NCBI GenBank assembly: GCA_023265025.1
Contig: JAHFUP010000006.1
Span: 1 to 64,000 of the forward strand
Direction: 5' to 3'
From: Acidimicrobiia bacterium
Lineage (GTDB): Bacteria; Actinomycetota; Acidimicrobiia; Acidimicrobiales; AC-14
DNA length: 64,000 nucleotides
The translations under genes and the position numbers were made by a program. How positions within the stretch are numbered: the stretch's first letter is position 1; every line of letters starts with the position of its first letter. A model generated the notes under the pieces. The model was not told the DNA's origin, did no database searches, and worked only from the letters and a program-made list of their open reading frames with translations. Shown piece after piece: positions 10,531-19,511 of the stretch.

Positions 10531-10958
10531 GAGTACTGGACCACCGCCGTCGAGGAGATGGTGTTGGGGGTGACCAGCCCGAGCCCGGGCGCCGGCGGCA
10601 CCACCGGGTGGGCGCCCAGGTTGTAGGTGATCGTGACCGTGATGCACTTGTTCGCGCCGCAGGTCGCCGTCGTCGGCTCCCCGACGCCTGGACCGATGGT
10701 GTAGGTGCTACCGGGCGTGCCGAGCGCCTGGGTGATCCGGGCGATGGCAACGCTCTTGGCTGCGGCGTCCGTCGTCTGGCCCACTGCGGCGCGGGCGCCT
10801 TCTGCGGCGCCGTTGGTAATCCGCTGCTTCGTCGCCAGGATCATCCCGAAGGCGATAAGCCCGTACAGGATGAAGACGAAGAGGCCGATGACGAGGGCGA
10901 ACTCCACGGCCGCCGCCCCGGATTCGCCTCGCTTGATGAGACGCCGCCGGGTAGGCAT
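10527..10958 (-). CDS. tadE: TadE-like pseudopilin
   Basis: This 143-residue protein has the TadE leader: RRRLIKRGESG, then AAAVEFALVIGLFVFILYG (about residues 14-32). The small residues, the Glu and the hydrophobic helix fit prepilin-peptidase processing after Gly. The remaining 100 residues are extracytoplasmic and contain one Cys pair (TATCGANKCITV). TadE family members are minor pseudopilins of Tad/Flp systems. The ATG at 10958 was chosen; a GTG at 10988 would add ten residues. It overlaps the next gene by 4 nt and reads away from cpaB. Confidence 0.85.
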   Translation of the reverse strand: MPTRRRLIKRGESGAAAVEFALVIGLFVFILYGLIAFGMILATKQRITNGAAEGARAAVGQTTDAAAKSVAIARITQALGTPGSTYTIGPGVGEPTTATCGANKCITVTITYNLGAHPVVPPAPGLGLVTPNTISSTAVVQYS

Positions 10959-11013
10959 CGCCGGCTGCAGGTGATGACGGAGGGTCACGCTGTACTCCCA
11001 CGGTCTTGTAACT

Positions 11014-11076
11014 GGGTCAATTGGCCTATCGGCAGAGAGCCAGGCGTGCTTTAGGGGCCGAATAGGCAATTTGACC
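11014..11076. promoter_or_regulatory. divergent Tad-island regulatory region with two inverted boxes
   Basis: The plus strand has GGGTCAATTGGCCTATC at 11014-11030. The minus strand has GGTCAAATTGCCTATTC at 11076-11060. Both match the box found upstream of the pilin genes (GGGTC-NN-ATTGCC-Y-ATC). They point towards cpaB and tadE respectively and probably control both transcripts. The CGATACATC element seen 20 nt downstream at most pilin genes is not present here. Confidence 0.65.
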
Positions 11077-11174
11077 TACAGGAGGGGGGTGCGTCCGCCG
11101 AAAACCTGTCTGGGCGACCCCGACGCGGGTGTCGGACCGAACCCAATTCCTCGAACAGACCGGAGACCTCCAAC

Positions 11175-11912
11175 ATGGGAAAGCGCTCGAACCTGATCGT
11201 GACCCTCGGCCTAGCCGTCTTCATCGTCGGCGCCGCGGCCACGTACCTCGTTGTGCGGAGCAGCGACGACAGCTCCGTCGCCGGCGCCGGCACCGGCAAG
11301 GTGACCGTCCTGGTGGCTGACAAGCCCATCCCCGCCGGGACCACCGGCGCCAGCGCCGTCAACGGCGGCCTGGTGAAGACGAAGGCCATCAACGACGCGG
11401 CCAAGCCGGCCACCGCCCTGACCGACGTCTCGCAGCTGGCGGGCAAGACCGTCACCCTCGGCGTCTCCGAGGGAGAGATCCTCACCTCGGACCAGTTCCA
11501 GCAGGCGCAGACCAGGATCGGCACCCTCAAGATTCCCGACGGCAAGACCGCCCTCGCCGTCCAGCTGGCCAACGTGCCCGGCGTGGCCGGGTTCGCCGGC
11601 GCCGGCGACCACGTCAACATCTACGGCGTCGTCAAGGCCGGGTCGGACCCGAAGAACCCCGCCGGCATGGCCCACCTGATCATGCAGAACACCGAGGTCC
11701 TGAACGTCAACGGCGCCACCCTCGCCGCAGCGCAGGGCCAGCCCGGCGGCACGGGCCTGCTCTACCTCCTGGCGGTCAGCCCGCCCGAGGCGGAGCGGCT
11801 CATCTACCTGAGCACCTTCGAGTCCCTGTACTTCTCGCTGGTGTCCAAGGACGCGGCACCCGTTGGCGCCACGCCGGGCTCGAGCATCGCCGACGCCCTC
11901 AAGCAGTTCTGA
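11175..11912 (+). CDS. cpaB: Flp pilus assembly protein CpaB/RcpC
   Basis: This 245-residue protein has a single N-terminal membrane anchor (LIVTLGLAVFIVGAAATYLVV, about residues 7-27) followed by a SAF-like domain (VLVADKPIPAGT, about 45-56) and a C-terminal domain containing DHVNIYGVV and LLYLLAVSPPEAERL. CpaB/RcpC is a periplasmic or extracytoplasmic assembly factor of Tad pili. A ribosome site GGAGAC lies before the ATG. It is the first gene of the rightward tad operon, 48 nt before tadZ. Confidence 0.9.
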   Translation: MGKRSNLIVTLGLAVFIVGAAATYLVVRSSDDSSVAGAGTGKVTVLVADKPIPAGTTGASAVNGGLVKTKAINDAAKPATALTDVSQLAGKTVTLGVSEGEILTSDQFQQAQTRIGTLKIPDGKTALAVQLANVPGVAGFAGAGDHVNIYGVVKAGSDPKNPAGMAHLIMQNTEVLNVNGATLAAAQGQPGGTGLLYLLAVSPPEAERLIYLSTFESLYFSLVSKDAAPVGATPGSSIADALKQF

Positions 11913-11960
11913 CCACTGTCCCGAAGATCAGCAGTCCAGAAAGATCGAGGAGAAGGCACC

Positions 11961-13223
11961 GTGCGCAATCCCAAGATTCTCGTCCTCGAGAAGGATGAGA
12001 GCCTGGCCGATCAGGTCCGGGGTGTAGCAGCTGAGCTGCGCCCCCGACCGGAGGTCGTGGCCGTCGAGCGGGCGACCGGGGTCGAGGACGCCGTCAGGGC
12101 CGACGGGCCCTTCGACGTCATGATCGCCGGCCCCAGCCTGAGCACCAAGACGGGGCTCGCGGCACTACAGGCGATCCACGACGAGACGCCGGCGACCAGC
12201 CTCGTCCTGGCATTCAACCGGCGGCCGGACGCCAGCCTGCGCGACATCATCCGGACCGGCGCCATGGACCTGCTCCAGCTCCCCGTCGCCGACAAGAACC
12301 TGCACGACTCCGTCGAGCGGGCCGTCGCCATGAGCCGCAACCACCCCACCGACACCGCCGGCGCGTCGGTCCACACGCCCACCCCGGCCAGCAACCTGGG
12401 CACCGTCTTCACCGTCTCCTCCGCCACCGGCGGGTGCGGCAAGACGTTCTACGCCACCAACCTGGCGTATTACCTGCACCAGTACACGGGGAAGCGGACC
12501 TGCATCGTCGACCTCGACCTCCAGTTCGGCGAGGTCTCCACCGCCCTGCGCCTGCGGCCCCGGTTCACGATCTCCGACATCCTCTCCCGGGAGGACATCG
12601 ACGAGGTCGACTTGGCCGCCCACATCGAGGAGTACGTCGTCACCCACGACTCCGGGGTGATGGTGCTGCCGGCGCCCAAGGACCCCTCCGATGCCGACCG
12701 GATCCACCCGGTCGACGTCCAGCGGGTGATCGAGGCGGCCCGGGCCAAGTTCGACTACGTCATCGTCGACACGCCGGCCGCCCTCACCGAGATCGTGCTG
12801 GCCGCCTTCGACATGTCGAACCAGCTCTACGTCATGGCCACGCTCGACCTGCCGAGCATCCGCCACATGGGCGTGTTCCTCAACACCCTGGAGAAGCTCA
12901 AGATCTCCTCGGACAACATCAAGCTGATCCTGAACAAGGCGGAGAGCGACGTCGGCCTCGACGTCGGCCAGGTCACCCGCCTGTTCCCGCAGGGCTTCAC
13001 CTCTGTGCTTCCCTACGCCAAGGAGGTCACCAAGTCGGTGAACGTCGGCACCCCGGTGCTCGCCTTCGCCCCGACCTCCGACGTCAGCCGGCGGATCGCC
13101 GCCGGCATGAGCCCGCTCCTGCCCGAGGCCAGCAGAGGCAAGGCCATGGCCGCCGAGGGCCCGGCCAAGCGCAGCCTGATCGCCCGCATGTTCCACCGCA
13201 CGCCCGCCCCGATCGCCTCATAG
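11961..13223 (+). CDS. tadZ: TadZ/CpaE-like pilus localisation ATPase
   Basis: This 420-residue protein has an N-terminal receiver-like domain (ILVLEKDESLADQV to about residue 120) and a MinD/ParA-type ATPase domain with the P-loop SSATGGCGKTFYATNLA (about 152-168), the acidic strand CIVDLDLQFGEVSTAL, and a distal YVIVDTPAAL. The classic first lysine of the deviant Walker A motif is absent, as often in TadZ. TadZ/CpaE directs the polar assembly of Tad pili. Translation starts at GTG 11961 after GAGGAGAAGG. It lies 9 nt before tadA. Confidence 0.9.
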   Translation: MRNPKILVLEKDESLADQVRGVAAELRPRPEVVAVERATGVEDAVRADGPFDVMIAGPSLSTKTGLAALQAIHDETPATSLVLAFNRRPDASLRDIIRTGAMDLLQLPVADKNLHDSVERAVAMSRNHPTDTAGASVHTPTPASNLGTVFTVSSATGGCGKTFYATNLAYYLHQYTGKRTCIVDLDLQFGEVSTALRLRPRFTISDILSREDIDEVDLAAHIEEYVVTHDSGVMVLPAPKDPSDADRIHPVDVQRVIEAARAKFDYVIVDTPAALTEIVLAAFDMSNQLYVMATLDLPSIRHMGVFLNTLEKLKISSDNIKLILNKAESDVGLDVGQVTRLFPQGFTSVLPYAKEVTKSVNVGTPVLAFAPTSDVSRRIAAGMSPLLPEASRGKAMAAEGPAKRSLIARMFHRTPAPIAS

Positions 13224-13232
13224 GAGGATTTC

Positions 13233-14729
13233 GTGAAGCTCTCCGACAAGCTGGCCGCCCTGGAGGAGCAGGAGAACGCCTCCGCCCCGGGCCGCCCGCA
13301 ACCGCCGGGCACCGCGCGCCGGCCGGCCACCCGCCCCGCCACCGGCGCCGAAGCCGCCGCCAACCGGGCTCGCCAGAACTCCACCGCCAGCTGGCACGCA
13401 TCGAAGCGCAAGGTGCGCGAGCTGGTGCTGTCCGAGGTGGCACCCAAGGCCACCGGCCTCTCCGAGGTCGCGCTGGCCGGCGAGGTCAAGACCGCCCTGG
13501 ACAAGATCCTCCAGCGGGAGGACGTCAAGGTTTCCCCCCGGGAGCGGCGGGCCTTCGTTCAGGAGATGATCTCCGACACCCTGGGCTACGGCCCGCTCGA
13601 CCCCCTGCTGGCCGACCCGACCATCACGGAAATCATGTGCAACAACTACGGCGACGTCTGGGTTGAGCGCGACGGCAAGCTGCAGCGCACCGGGGCGTCC
13701 TTCACCGACGACCAGCAGTACCGGCACGTGATCGAGAAGATCGTCGCCGGCGTCGGCCGGCGCATCGACGAGTCGTCCCCGATGGTGGACGCCCGCCTCC
13801 CCGACGGCTCCCGTGTCAACGCCGTCCTGCCGCCCCTGGCCATCCACGGACCCATCCTCACCATCCGAAAGTTCGCCGCCGACCCCTACACGGTCAAGGA
13901 CCTCATCAACTTCGGCACCTTCACCCTGGACATGTCCGTCGTGATGGAGGCGTGCGTTCGCGGCAAGCTCAACATCCTCGTCTCCGGCGGCACCGGCACC
14001 GGCAAGACCACGAACCTCAACGTGCTGTCGTCCTTCATCCCCGAGGGCGAGCGCATCATCACCATCGAAGACGCGGCCGAGCTCCAGCTCCAGCAGTCCC
14101 ACGTCCTGAGCCTGGAGTCCAGGCCGCCCAACGCAGAAGGCGCCGGCGAGGTGCGCATCCGCGACCTGGTCCGCAACGCCCTCCGTATGCGCCCCGACCG
14201 CATCATCGTCGGTGAGGTCCGTGGCGCCGAGGCCCTCGACATGCTCTCGGCCATGAACACCGGCCACGAGGGCTCGATGACCACCGTCCACAGCAACGGC
14301 CCCCGCGACGCCCTGAGCCGCCTCGAGACCATGACCCTCATGGCCGGCTACGAGCTGCCCATCAAGGCCATCCGGGAGCAGATCAACTCCGCCCTGAACC
14401 TGATCATGCACCTCGACCGCATGCCCGACGGCCGCCGCGTCGTCACCTCGGTCACGGAGCTGCAGGGCATGGAGGGCGAGACGATCCTCCTCCAGGAGAT
14501 CTTCAAGTACCGGACCTACCCCCGTGGCGAGAACGGACGGACCACCGGCGAGCTCGTGCCCACCGGCCTGCGGCCCAAGTTCCTCGACAAGCTGGCCGAG
14601 CAGGGCATCGAGGTGCCGGCGAAGGCGTTCCGGGCGCCGGCGCCGCCGCCGGCGCAGACGGTCTCCCGCCTGCGCAACACCCGCGTCCCGTCCGTCTCGC
14701 AGCTGGCGACCGCGGAGCGTGCCCGGTGA
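13233..14729 (+). CDS. tadA: Flp pilus assembly ATPase TadA/CpaF
   Basis: This 498-residue secretion ATPase of the GspE/VirB11 type powers Tad pilus extension and possibly retraction. After a variable N-terminal 60 residues, the sequence shows GYGPLDPLLAD (118-128), Walker A SGGTGTGKTT (251-260), the Asp box IITIEDAAEL (275-284), Walker B RIIVGEVRG (323-331) and the His box GHEGSMTTVH (344-353). The GTG start follows a strong TAGGAGGA site. The stop overlaps the tadB GTG by 4 nt, indicating translational coupling. Confidence 0.96.
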   Translation: MKLSDKLAALEEQENASAPGRPQPPGTARRPATRPATGAEAAANRARQNSTASWHASKRKVRELVLSEVAPKATGLSEVALAGEVKTALDKILQREDVKVSPRERRAFVQEMISDTLGYGPLDPLLADPTITEIMCNNYGDVWVERDGKLQRTGASFTDDQQYRHVIEKIVAGVGRRIDESSPMVDARLPDGSRVNAVLPPLAIHGPILTIRKFAADPYTVKDLINFGTFTLDMSVVMEACVRGKLNILVSGGTGTGKTTNLNVLSSFIPEGERIITIEDAAELQLQQSHVLSLESRPPNAEGAGEVRIRDLVRNALRMRPDRIIVGEVRGAEALDMLSAMNTGHEGSMTTVHSNGPRDALSRLETMTLMAGYELPIKAIREQINSALNLIMHLDRMPDGRRVVTSVTELQGMEGETILLQEIFKYRTYPRGENGRTTGELVPTGLRPKFLDKLAEQGIEVPAKAFRAPAPPPAQTVSRLRNTRVPSVSQLATAERAR

Positions 14730-15688
14730 ACGCCGGCATCTTCGCGATGATCTTCGTCGGCGGCGGCATGGCCCTCGTGGTGGGCGGCCTCCTCTACCGG
14801 GTCCGGGAGCGGGAGAAGGCCTTGGCCGAGATCCTCGAGCTGCCCTTCGGGGAGCGCGACGTCCGGCCGGAGGCCCTCTCCGAGGGCTACAGCCCGCTCG
14901 TCGAGGGCACGATCGGCCTGGCCGGCAAGATGGTCGACCAGTTCGACGAGAAGGGCGACATGCGCGCCGCCCTCGAGCGAGCCCGCATCCCCATGCGGCC
15001 CGGGGAGTACCTCATCGTGTCCGGCGGGGCGACGCTGACCTTCGCCGCCCTGCTGTACGGCGTGACCGGCGCCTGGCTGTTCGGCCTCATCGGGCTGGCC
15101 GTCGGCCCGCTGGGTGCGGTCGCCTACGTCCGCCTGCGCATCTCCCGCCGGCGCAAGGCCTTCGAGGCCGCGCTGCCCGACGCGCTCACGCTGATCGCAT
15201 CGTCGCTGTCGGCCGGCCACACGTTCCTCCGGGCCATCCAGATGATGTGCGAGGAGGCCGAGCCGCCCATGTCCGAAGAGTTCGGCCGGCTCATCGCCGA
15301 GACCCGGCTGGGCGACCCCGTCGTCGACGCCCTGGCCCGCATGGCCAAGCGCCTGGAGATCCGGGACCTGGACTGGGTCGTGCAGGCCATCCGGATCCAG
15401 CAGACCGTGGGTGGCCGGCTCGCCGACCTGCTCCACACCCTGGCCGACTTCATCCGGGCCCGCGAGGAGGTGCGGCGTGACGTCGCCGTCCTCACCGCCG
15501 AGGGCCGCATCTCGGCCTGGGTGCTGACCGCCATGGCTCCCTTCATGTTCTTCGCCATCCAGGTCCTGAGCCCCGGCTACATGAAGCCGATGTACTCGGG
15601 CTGGGGCCTCATCGTCCTCGGCGGGACAGCGCTCCTCATGGCGTTCGGGTCCGTCATCATCTTCCGCATGTGCAAGATCGAGGTGTGA
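14726..15688 (+). CDS. tadB: Tad inner-membrane assembly protein TadB
   Basis: This 320-residue protein of the T2SF platform family has an N-terminal helix, a pair of helices near residues 95-135, the cytoplasmic T2SF domain (RRRKAFEAALPDALTLIASS, then LSAGHTFLRAIQMM) and C-terminal helices. With TadC it forms the membrane platform on which TadA acts. The GTG start overlaps the tadA stop. Only one nucleotide separates it from tadC. Confidence 0.92.
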   Translation: MNAGIFAMIFVGGGMALVVGGLLYRVREREKALAEILELPFGERDVRPEALSEGYSPLVEGTIGLAGKMVDQFDEKGDMRAALERARIPMRPGEYLIVSGGATLTFAALLYGVTGAWLFGLIGLAVGPLGAVAYVRLRISRRRKAFEAALPDALTLIASSLSAGHTFLRAIQMMCEEAEPPMSEEFGRLIAETRLGDPVVDALARMAKRLEIRDLDWVVQAIRIQQTVGGRLADLLHTLADFIRAREEVRRDVAVLTAEGRISAWVLTAMAPFMFFAIQVLSPGYMKPMYSGWGLIVLGGTALLMAFGSVIIFRMCKIEV

Positions 15689-15689
15689 C

Positions 15690-16625
15690 ATGTCGTCTCT
15701 AGCCATCCTCCTTGGTTCCATGACCGTGCTCGGCGGCATGCTGGCAGCCGTCGGCGTCGCCCGGTCTCGCAAGCCGGCGTTCAACGTGGCCGAGTACTTC
15801 CAGGACCTCGACGCCGAAGGCGGCCCCGGCGGGTCGGTCGACGTCTTCGAGGCCCACCTGGCCCAGCCGTTCTGGGTCCGGGTCGTCCAGCCCTTCAGCG
15901 GCAAGGCCCTCAAGAGCGTCACCCGCCTGACCCCGAGCGAGTACCTCGAGCGCACCCACCGCAAGCTCCTGCTCGGCGGTCTGACCGGCACGATGCGGGC
16001 CGAGGAGTTCGTCATCGCCCAGTCGGCGGCGACGGGCCTCCTGACCGTGCTGGCCCTCGCCTACCTGGTGCTCGCCCACCCGTCGCCCCGGAACGGCATC
16101 CTCATGCTGGTCCTCGGGCCGGTGGTCGGTTGGTGCCTTCCGGCGTCGTGGCTGACCCGCAAGGTGAACGAGCGCCAGGCGTCGATCCTGAAGGACCTCC
16201 CCGACACCCTCGACCTGCTGGCCATCTCGGTGGAAGCCGGCATGGGTTTCGAAGGCGCGCTGGAGATCGTCTGCCAGCACTTCAACTCGCCCCTGTCGCA
16301 CGAGTTCTCCCGCACCCTGCACGAGATGGAGCTCGGCCTGCCCCGGCGGGACGCCTTCCAGAACCTCAAGCGGCGGACCCAGGTGCCCGAGCTTTCCAAC
16401 TTCGTGCTCGCCCTTCTCCAGGCCGACGCCCTCGGTATCCCGATCGGCCGGGTCCTCAAGACCCAGGCGACTGAGATGCGCAACAAGCGGCGTCAGTGGG
16501 CCCGGGAGAAGGCGGCCAAGCTGCCCGTCAAGATGCTGTTCCCTCTGATCGGCTTCGTCTTCCCGGCGATCATGGTCGTGATCCTGGGCCCGGCGGTCGG
16601 CGGGATCAGCTCCGGCCTCAAGTAG
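15690..16625 (+). CDS. tadC: Tad inner-membrane assembly protein TadC
   Basis: This 311-residue second T2SF platform protein has an N-terminal helix, a paired-helix region near residues 105-155, the domain LPDTLDLLAISVEAGMGFEG (about 170-189) with PLSHEFSRTLHEMELG, and a last helix ending GPAVGGISSG. The AISVEAGMG block is characteristic of TadC. It follows tadB directly and precedes a sensor kinase by 5 nt, so the kinase is probably in the same transcript. Confidence 0.92.
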   Translation: MSSLAILLGSMTVLGGMLAAVGVARSRKPAFNVAEYFQDLDAEGGPGGSVDVFEAHLAQPFWVRVVQPFSGKALKSVTRLTPSEYLERTHRKLLLGGLTGTMRAEEFVIAQSAATGLLTVLALAYLVLAHPSPRNGILMLVLGPVVGWCLPASWLTRKVNERQASILKDLPDTLDLLAISVEAGMGFEGALEIVCQHFNSPLSHEFSRTLHEMELGLPRRDAFQNLKRRTQVPELSNFVLALLQADALGIPIGRVLKTQATEMRNKRRQWAREKAAKLPVKMLFPLIGFVFPAIMVVILGPAVGGISSGLK

Positions 16626-16630
16626 CCGGC

Positions 16631-18295
16631 ATGCTGGCTGCACCGTCGGCGGCACCCCGGTTCTCCGGCGATTTGACGACGGTCCAGGCTCCCCCCCTCG
16701 CGTCGCTTCGGACGGGCGTGCGCTGGGCGACGCTCGCCCTCGGGCTCGTCCTCGCCGCCGGCTCGGGTGCCACGACGGCACGGGTCGGCGCGTGGGCGAT
16801 CGCCCTCGGCGTGCTGGCGCTCTGGCAGGGTGAGCGCGCCGACCATCCCGGGCGCCGGGTCCGGGTCGCTGCCGCCCTTGAGCTCGCGATTGACCTTGCG
16901 GCCGTCATCTCGACGGGCGAATGGACGTCCCCGTTCGTATTCTGCGTGGTCGGCGGTGTCATGGCCCTCGGTTTCACTGGGGGCTTCGCCGCCGGCCTCC
17001 CGGCTGCAGTGGTGTCGAGCGTGGCGATCGGCATCCCGTTCCACCTGCGTGTCGGCTTCCTCACCGCCGACGGCCTGCTGCTCACCGGGCAGTGGACGGT
17101 CGAGCTGGCACTGGTGGCCCTGCTCGCCGCCTACGCCCGCCGGCTCTTCGGCGAGGCGCAGGACCGCCAGACGCTGGCCCTCGACCGCATGAGCCAGCTC
17201 ACGGAGGCGAACGAGCTGCTCGTGTCGCTGCACCGCGTCGCCCAGACACTGCCGGCGTCGCTCGACCTCGTGCAGGTCCTGGCCTCCACCGTCAACCGCC
17301 TGCGGGCCCTCATCGACTGCGACGTCATCGCCGTCCTCCTTCGCGACGAGGCCACCGGGAGCTGGACCGTCGGCGCGTCCGAGGGCGCCAGCCTCCCCCA
17401 CGTCCTGGCCGACACCGAGCTTCCTGCCCCCCTCGCCGCCTCGACGTCCAGCAGCGTGGCCTCATTGGTCGTGAGCCTGGCGCCGGGCGAGAGCCTCGGG
17501 CCCGAGCTCCTGTCTCGGTCCGGCCTCTATGCCCCGCTCCGGGCCCGGGGGAACCTGGTCGGCCTCCTGGCCCTTGAGCAGCACGAGCCCGGCTTCTACG
17601 GCCGCCGGGACCTCCGCATCCTCGACGGGTTCATGGAGCCGGCGGCGCTGGCCATCGACAACGCCCGCTGGTTCGCCCGGCTGCGCACCATCGGCGCCGA
17701 CGAGGAGCGGGTGCGCATCGCCCGCGACATGCACGACAGCGTCGGTCAGTCCTTGGCCTTCGTCGCCTTCAAGCTCGACCGGCTCACGGGCATGGCCAAG
17801 GAGCCGGAGCTGCGCGAGGAGCTCGACACCCTGCGCACCGAGGTCCGCGGCGTGCTGACAGAGGTCCGGGATACCCTGTGCGACCTGCGGACCGACGTGA
17901 CCGACACCCGAGGGCTGGTCGAGACCCTGGACGACTTCCTCGAGAGGGTGAGGGGCCGCGTCGACTTCGATGTGACCTTCACCCATCACTCGACGGGCAG
18001 GCTCCCCCTCATCCAGGAGCGCGAGCTCTGGCGGGTGGCCCATGAGGCGGTCTCCAACGTGGAGCACCACGCCCGGCCGCGCCACCTCCGTGTGCGATGG
18101 GAATGCGACGGCTCCGTCGCCCGCCTGACCGTTGCCGACGACGGAAAGGGCTTCAAGGCGAGCTCGGCCGCGGGCGCTGGGAGCTACGGCATCCAGGGCA
18201 TGCGGGAACGGGCCAACGCCATCGGCGCCCGGCTGGAGATCGAGTCCGAACCGTTCGTCGGTACCGTCGTCGAATGCCGACTGGAGGCCGCATGA
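16631..18295 (+). CDS. sensor histidine kinase (GAF, HisKA_3, HATPase_c)
   Basis: This 554-residue kinase has about five membrane segments (residues 34-168), a coiled linker, a GAF domain (about 205-348; LDLVQVLASTVNRL, AVLLRDEATGSW), the HisKA_3 motif RIARDMHDSVGQSLAF with His368 as phospho-acceptor, and a HATPase_c domain with HEAVSNVEHH and VADDGKGF. It belongs to the NarX/DesK type and pairs with LuxR-type response regulators, one of which lies next to it. Its place between tadC and the pilins suggests that it controls pilus gene expression. Its stop codon overlaps the start of a 22-codon ORF. Confidence 0.93.
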   Translation: MLAAPSAAPRFSGDLTTVQAPPLASLRTGVRWATLALGLVLAAGSGATTARVGAWAIALGVLALWQGERADHPGRRVRVAAALELAIDLAAVISTGEWTSPFVFCVVGGVMALGFTGGFAAGLPAAVVSSVAIGIPFHLRVGFLTADGLLLTGQWTVELALVALLAAYARRLFGEAQDRQTLALDRMSQLTEANELLVSLHRVAQTLPASLDLVQVLASTVNRLRALIDCDVIAVLLRDEATGSWTVGASEGASLPHVLADTELPAPLAASTSSSVASLVVSLAPGESLGPELLSRSGLYAPLRARGNLVGLLALEQHEPGFYGRRDLRILDGFMEPAALAIDNARWFARLRTIGADEERVRIARDMHDSVGQSLAFVAFKLDRLTGMAKEPELREELDTLRTEVRGVLTEVRDTLCDLRTDVTDTRGLVETLDDFLERVRGRVDFDVTFTHHSTGRLPLIQERELWRVAHEAVSNVEHHARPRHLRVRWECDGSVARLTVADDGKGFKASSAAGAGSYGIQGMRERANAIGARLEIESEPFVGTVVECRLEAA

Positions 18296-18360
18296 ACCGC
18301 CCGGGAGGCAGGTCCAAGAAGCACTCATTGGGCCTCCCTTCGAAGAAGGAGGACCGATGA
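18292..18360 (+). CDS. 22-residue basic micro-ORF coupling kinase and regulator
   Basis: An ATG at 18292 overlaps the kinase stop (ATGA). The frame encodes 22 residues (MNRPGGRSKKHSLGLPSKKE, then DR) and its TGA overlaps the response-regulator ATG, again as ATGA. The peptide is strongly basic with no hydrophobic stretch. The last codons contain the AAGGAGGA ribosome site of the next gene. It may be a true microprotein or only a device that carries ribosomes from kinase to regulator. Chance cannot be excluded for so short a frame. Confidence 0.45.
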   Translation: MNRPGGRSKKHSLGLPSKKEDR

Positions 18361-19001
18361 CCCGGTTACTGCTCGCCGATGACCACCGGATGCTGCGCGA
18401 CAGCATGCGCCGGTCCCTCGAGGAGCACGGCCTCGACGTGGTGGGAGAGGCCGGGGACGGCCAGGAAGCCGTGCGCCTGGCCCAGCTCCTGCGCCCCGAC
18501 GTGGTGCTCATGGACGTCTCGATGCCCGTCCTGGACGGCGTAGAGGCCACCCGACAGCTCCACCTGCTGCTTCCCGACGCCCAGGTCGTGATGCTCACGA
18601 TGCACGCCGACGGCGACGTCATGGCACGCGCCATACAGGCCGGCGCCGTCGGGTACCTCGTGAAGGACTGCTCCATCGACGACGTCGTGGCTGCTGTCCG
18701 GCTGGCGGCCAGCGGCGACAGCGTCCTGTCTCCCGGTCTGGCCAGTTCGATGCTGGCGGACATGGACAAGGCGGGCAGAGGTGGCGAGGACGGGCACAGC
18801 TCGCCGATCAGCCCCCGGGAGGAAGAGGTGCTGCAGCTGGTGGCCGACGGCATGTCGTTGCCCGAAGTGGCGGCCGCCCTCTTCATCAGCGTCAAGACGG
18901 TGAAGAACCACCTGGCCTCGATCTACTCGAAGCTCGACGCCCGCGACCGCACCCAGGCCGTGCTGCGGGGCGTGCGTATGGGCATCATCAGGCTGGGCTG
19001 A
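18357..19001 (+). CDS. NarL/LuxR-family response regulator
   Basis: This 214-residue protein has a receiver domain with acidic pocket ADD (7-9), phospho-acceptor Asp53 (VLMDVSMPVLDG) and Lys103 (GYLVKD), followed by a LuxR-type helix-turn-helix (SPREEEVLQLVADGMS, then VKTVKNHLASIYSKLDA). It is the partner of the kinase just upstream. The shared box upstream of the pilins, cpaB and tadE is a natural candidate for its DNA target; that link is inference. The ATG at 18357 follows AAGGAGGACCG. Confidence 0.94.
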   Translation: MTRLLLADDHRMLRDSMRRSLEEHGLDVVGEAGDGQEAVRLAQLLRPDVVLMDVSMPVLDGVEATRQLHLLLPDAQVVMLTMHADGDVMARAIQAGAVGYLVKDCSIDDVVAAVRLAASGDSVLSPGLASSMLADMDKAGRGGEDGHSSPISPREEEVLQLVADGMSLPEVAAALFISVKTVKNHLASIYSKLDARDRTQAVLRGVRMGIIRLG

Positions 19002-19017
19002 GAGTTGGGGGCGAATT

Positions 19018-19062
19018 GGGTCGAATGGCCCATCAGACAATGTGGTGGATGCCCGATACATC
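19018..19062 (+). promoter_or_regulatory. pilin promoter region 1
   Basis: The box GGGTCGAATGGCCCATC (19018-19034) lies exactly 20 nt upstream of CGATACATC (19054-19062), counted from the CAT of the box. The same arrangement and spacing recur at four other pilin genes, which supports an activator site plus a -10-like element. Confidence 0.65.
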
Positions 19063-19113
19063 TACTACCACCCCAGCCCCGAATCGGGGCCCACCATGAC
19101 CGAGGTTAAGAAA

Positions 19114-19299
19114 ATGGATATCTTCAAGACCATCGCCCCGTACCTGCGTGCCCGCTTCGGCAACACCGAGCGTGGCGCCGCCCTGGTGGAGTACGCGCTC
19201 CTCCTGGCCCTCATCGCCGTCGTCTGCATCGTCGCCCTGAGCGCCCTCGGCGGCAAGGCCAGCTCCAAGTTCAACACCATCGGCGACTCCCTGGGCTAA
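19114..19299 (+). CDS. Flp-type pilin 1
   Basis: This 61-residue pilin precursor reads MDIFKTIAPYLRARFGNTER, then GAALVEYALLLALIAVV and a short C-terminus ending IGDSLG. The Gly before AALVEY, with Glu at +5 and Tyr at +6 of the mature form, is the Flp prepilin-peptidase site. Mature Flp subunits polymerise into the Tad pilus. The ATG at 19114 matches the start of the paralogues; an earlier ATG at 19096 is possible. It is followed by a strong terminator. Confidence 0.88.
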   Translation: MDIFKTIAPYLRARFGNTERGAALVEYALLLALIAVVCIVALSALGGKASSKFNTIGDSLG

Positions 19300-19325
19300 A
19301 GCCCGGCGAGTACCACGGTCAGTCA

Positions 19326-19357
19326 AGAGGGAGTGGGCTTCGGCCCACTCCCTCTTT
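19326..19357 (+). terminator. terminator after pilin 1
   Basis: A 13-bp stem AGAGGGAGTGGGC with a TTCG loop and perfect complement is followed by TT. It separates the first pilin unit from the second. Confidence 0.85.
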
Positions 19358-19401
19358 GGCGTTCCCGGTTGGTCACCCGGCGGCCCGGACGCTCAGAAAA
19401 T

Positions 19402-19444
19402 GGGACGGATGGCCCATCCAGCGCCATTTGGAAGCACCCGATAG
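19402..19444 (+). promoter_or_regulatory. pilin promoter region 2 (degenerate)
   Basis: GGGACGGATGGCCCATC matches the upstream box, but the downstream element is reduced to CGATAG and the spacing is 21 nt instead of 20. Expression of this copy may differ from the others. Confidence 0.5.
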
Positions 19445-19511
19445 CTCGAATGCCGTTCGTCAATTGCATGGTGGAGCCCTCGTACGGGCCCGAGAAAACC
19501 CGAGGTACGAC

